DNA from: JAIOPA01 sp964655175
GTDB lineage: Bacteria > Eisenbacteria > RBG-16-71-46
Direction: 5' to 3'
Assembly: GCA_964655175.1 (NCBI GenBank)
Contig: CAZZLY010000039.1
Coordinates: 1-22,989 of the forward strand
DNA: 22,989 nt
Program-made: the position numbers and the translations under genes
The notes under the pieces: model-generated
The model's database searches: none
What the model was told of the DNA's origin: nothing
Seen by the model: the letters and a program-made list of their open reading frames with translations, nothing else
Part shown: piece after piece, positions 22,189-22,989 of the stretch
Numbering within the stretch: the stretch's first letter is position 1
How the letters are laid out: each line of letters starts with the position of its first letter

Positions 22189-22989
22189 GCGCGCACCGCC
22201 ACGCGGGCGTCCACGGCCATGCAGCCGCGGCCCGCCGGCAGCACCTTGAGCGGGTTGAGATCGAGTTCGGCGATCTCGGGGATCGCGTTCACGAGCTGCG
22301 ACAGCCGCAGGATGGCCTGCTCGAGCGCGGGCACGTCCGCGGCCGGGGAGCCGCGCCAACCCTCGAGCAGTCGCGAGCCGCGCACCGCGCGCACCATGTC
22401 GTGCACGTCGCGGTCCGTGACCGGCGTGACGCGGAACGTCACGTCGCGCAGCAGCTCCACGTACACGCCGCCGAGCCCGAACATGAGCACGGGCCCGAAC
22501 GAGGCGTCGTTGGTCATGCCGATGATGGACTCGACGCCGTCGCGCACCATGGGCTGCAGCGTCACGCCGTCCATCTGCGCACGCAGGCCCTGCGACTCGA
22601 GCCGCGACTCGATGCCGCGGAACGCGGCGCGCACGTCGTCGGCCGTCTCCAGGTCGAGCACCACACCGCCGACCTCGGTCTTGTGCGTGAGCGTGCTCGA
22701 CGCGAGCTTGACCGCGACGGGGAAGCCCAGCGCTTCGGCCTCGCGGACCGCCGCCTCGGCGGTCGTCGCGATGCGCGTGGGCACGAGCGGCAGCCCGGCG
22801 GCCTCGAGCAGCGCGCGCGACTCCTCGGGCGACAGCCACACGTTCTCGCCCGCGTTGGCGCGGGTGCGGGCCGTCTCCACCACCGCGCGCGCGGTGCCCA
22901 GGTCCATGTCGTCGAACGTCACCTCGCGGCCCTCGGGCTCGCTGCGCCAGCGCGCGTAGCGCACCGTGCGCGCCAGCGCGATCGCGGCC
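22185..22989 (-). CDS. NDP-forming acyl-CoA synthetase, ATP-grasp C-terminal part (incomplete at window edge)
   Basis: C-terminal portion of an acetate-CoA ligase (ADP-forming) type enzyme interconverting acyl-CoA, ADP and phosphate with the free acid, CoA and ATP. The frame remains open through the window edge (AAIALARTVRYARWRSEPEG), so the gene starts beyond 22989. The visible region is an ATP-grasp_5 domain: LSPEESRALLEAAGLPLVPTRIATTAEAAV, FPVAVKLASSTLTHKTEVGGVVLDL, GVESIIGMTNDASFGPVLMFGLGGVYVELLRDVTFRVTPV, and AELDLNPLKV. No acetyltransferase domain follows. The upstream part presumably carries the CoA-binding and ligase domains of a fused protein, or this is a separate beta subunit. Its stop overlaps the kinase start (GTGA). 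Confidence 0.9.
   Translation of the reverse strand, partial: AAIALARTVRYARWRSEPEGREVTFDDMDLGTARAVVETARTRANAGENVWLSPEESRALLEAAGLPLVPTRIATTAEAAVREAEALGFPVAVKLASSTLTHKTEVGGVVLDLETADDVRAAFRGIESRLESQGLRAQMDGVTLQPMVRDGVESIIGMTNDASFGPVLMFGLGGVYVELLRDVTFRVTPVTDRDVHDMVRAVRGSRLLEGWRGSPAADVPALEQAILRLSQLVNAIPEIAELDLNPLKVLPAGRGCMAVDARVAVRA

Overview
The window is about 23 kb of very GC-rich bacterial chromosome, roughly 70% G+C by eye, densely packed with ordinary chromosomal genes. There are no phage, insertion-sequence, CRISPR or plasmid hallmarks. Two predicted lipoproteins, a periplasmic-type binding protein and a large exported protein point to a Gram-negative cell plan. That exported protein (13117-15387) ends in a FlgD-like/por-type C-terminal module, seen often in uncultivated high-GC lineages such as Eisenbacteria, Krumholzibacteriota and Gemmatimonadota. 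This placement is an inference from gene style, not from a marker-gene tree.

Left part (1-5267): an RhlE-like DEAD-box RNA helicase and the DNA glycosylase MutM lie on the minus strand. A class V PLP enzyme runs on the plus strand and converges on argJ (minus). Centre-left (5445-10226): a tight plus-strand operon contains murQ, a sugar-type solute-binding lipoprotein, anmK and a SpoIID/LytB-domain lipoprotein. Two of its junctions are GTGA stop/start overlaps. MurQ and AnmK are the two dedicated enzymes of anhydro-MurNAc salvage, and SpoIID-type enzymes are lytic transglycosylases that make anhydro-MurNAc ends. The operon therefore reads as a cut-capture-salvage route for peptidoglycan.

Centre (10268-13093): a tRNA-Asp with a clear sigma-70 promoter and terminator is followed by a promoter-led unit. 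That unit encodes an extremely acidic 77-residue protein (56% Asp+Glu) and the pyruvoyl enzyme SpeD, and ends at a strong terminator. An RlmI-like rRNA methyltransferase follows, with a shared hairpin between it and the next, convergent gene.

Right part (13117-22989), all minus strand, read from right to left. First comes the C-terminal part of an NDP-forming acyl-CoA synthetase, translationally coupled to a PAS histidine kinase with a four-cysteine cluster. That kinase overlaps an NtrC-family sigma-54 activator, which ends at a 32-nt perfect palindrome. A 573-bp gene-free stretch with several dyads and a 43-bp-spaced direct repeat follows. Next are a degenerate receiver protein, MazG, a DUF1844 protein, a membrane hybrid histidine kinase with its own receiver, and the exported LTD/Fn3/PHP/FlgD-like protein.

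Most functional assignments are family-level recognitions made by reading motifs; no database search was run. The points most worth following up are the murein salvage operon with its permease-less binding protein, the acidic microprotein before speD, the acyl-CoA-synthetase/kinase/NtrC coupling, the degenerate receiver beside mazG, and the structured gap at 19074-19646.
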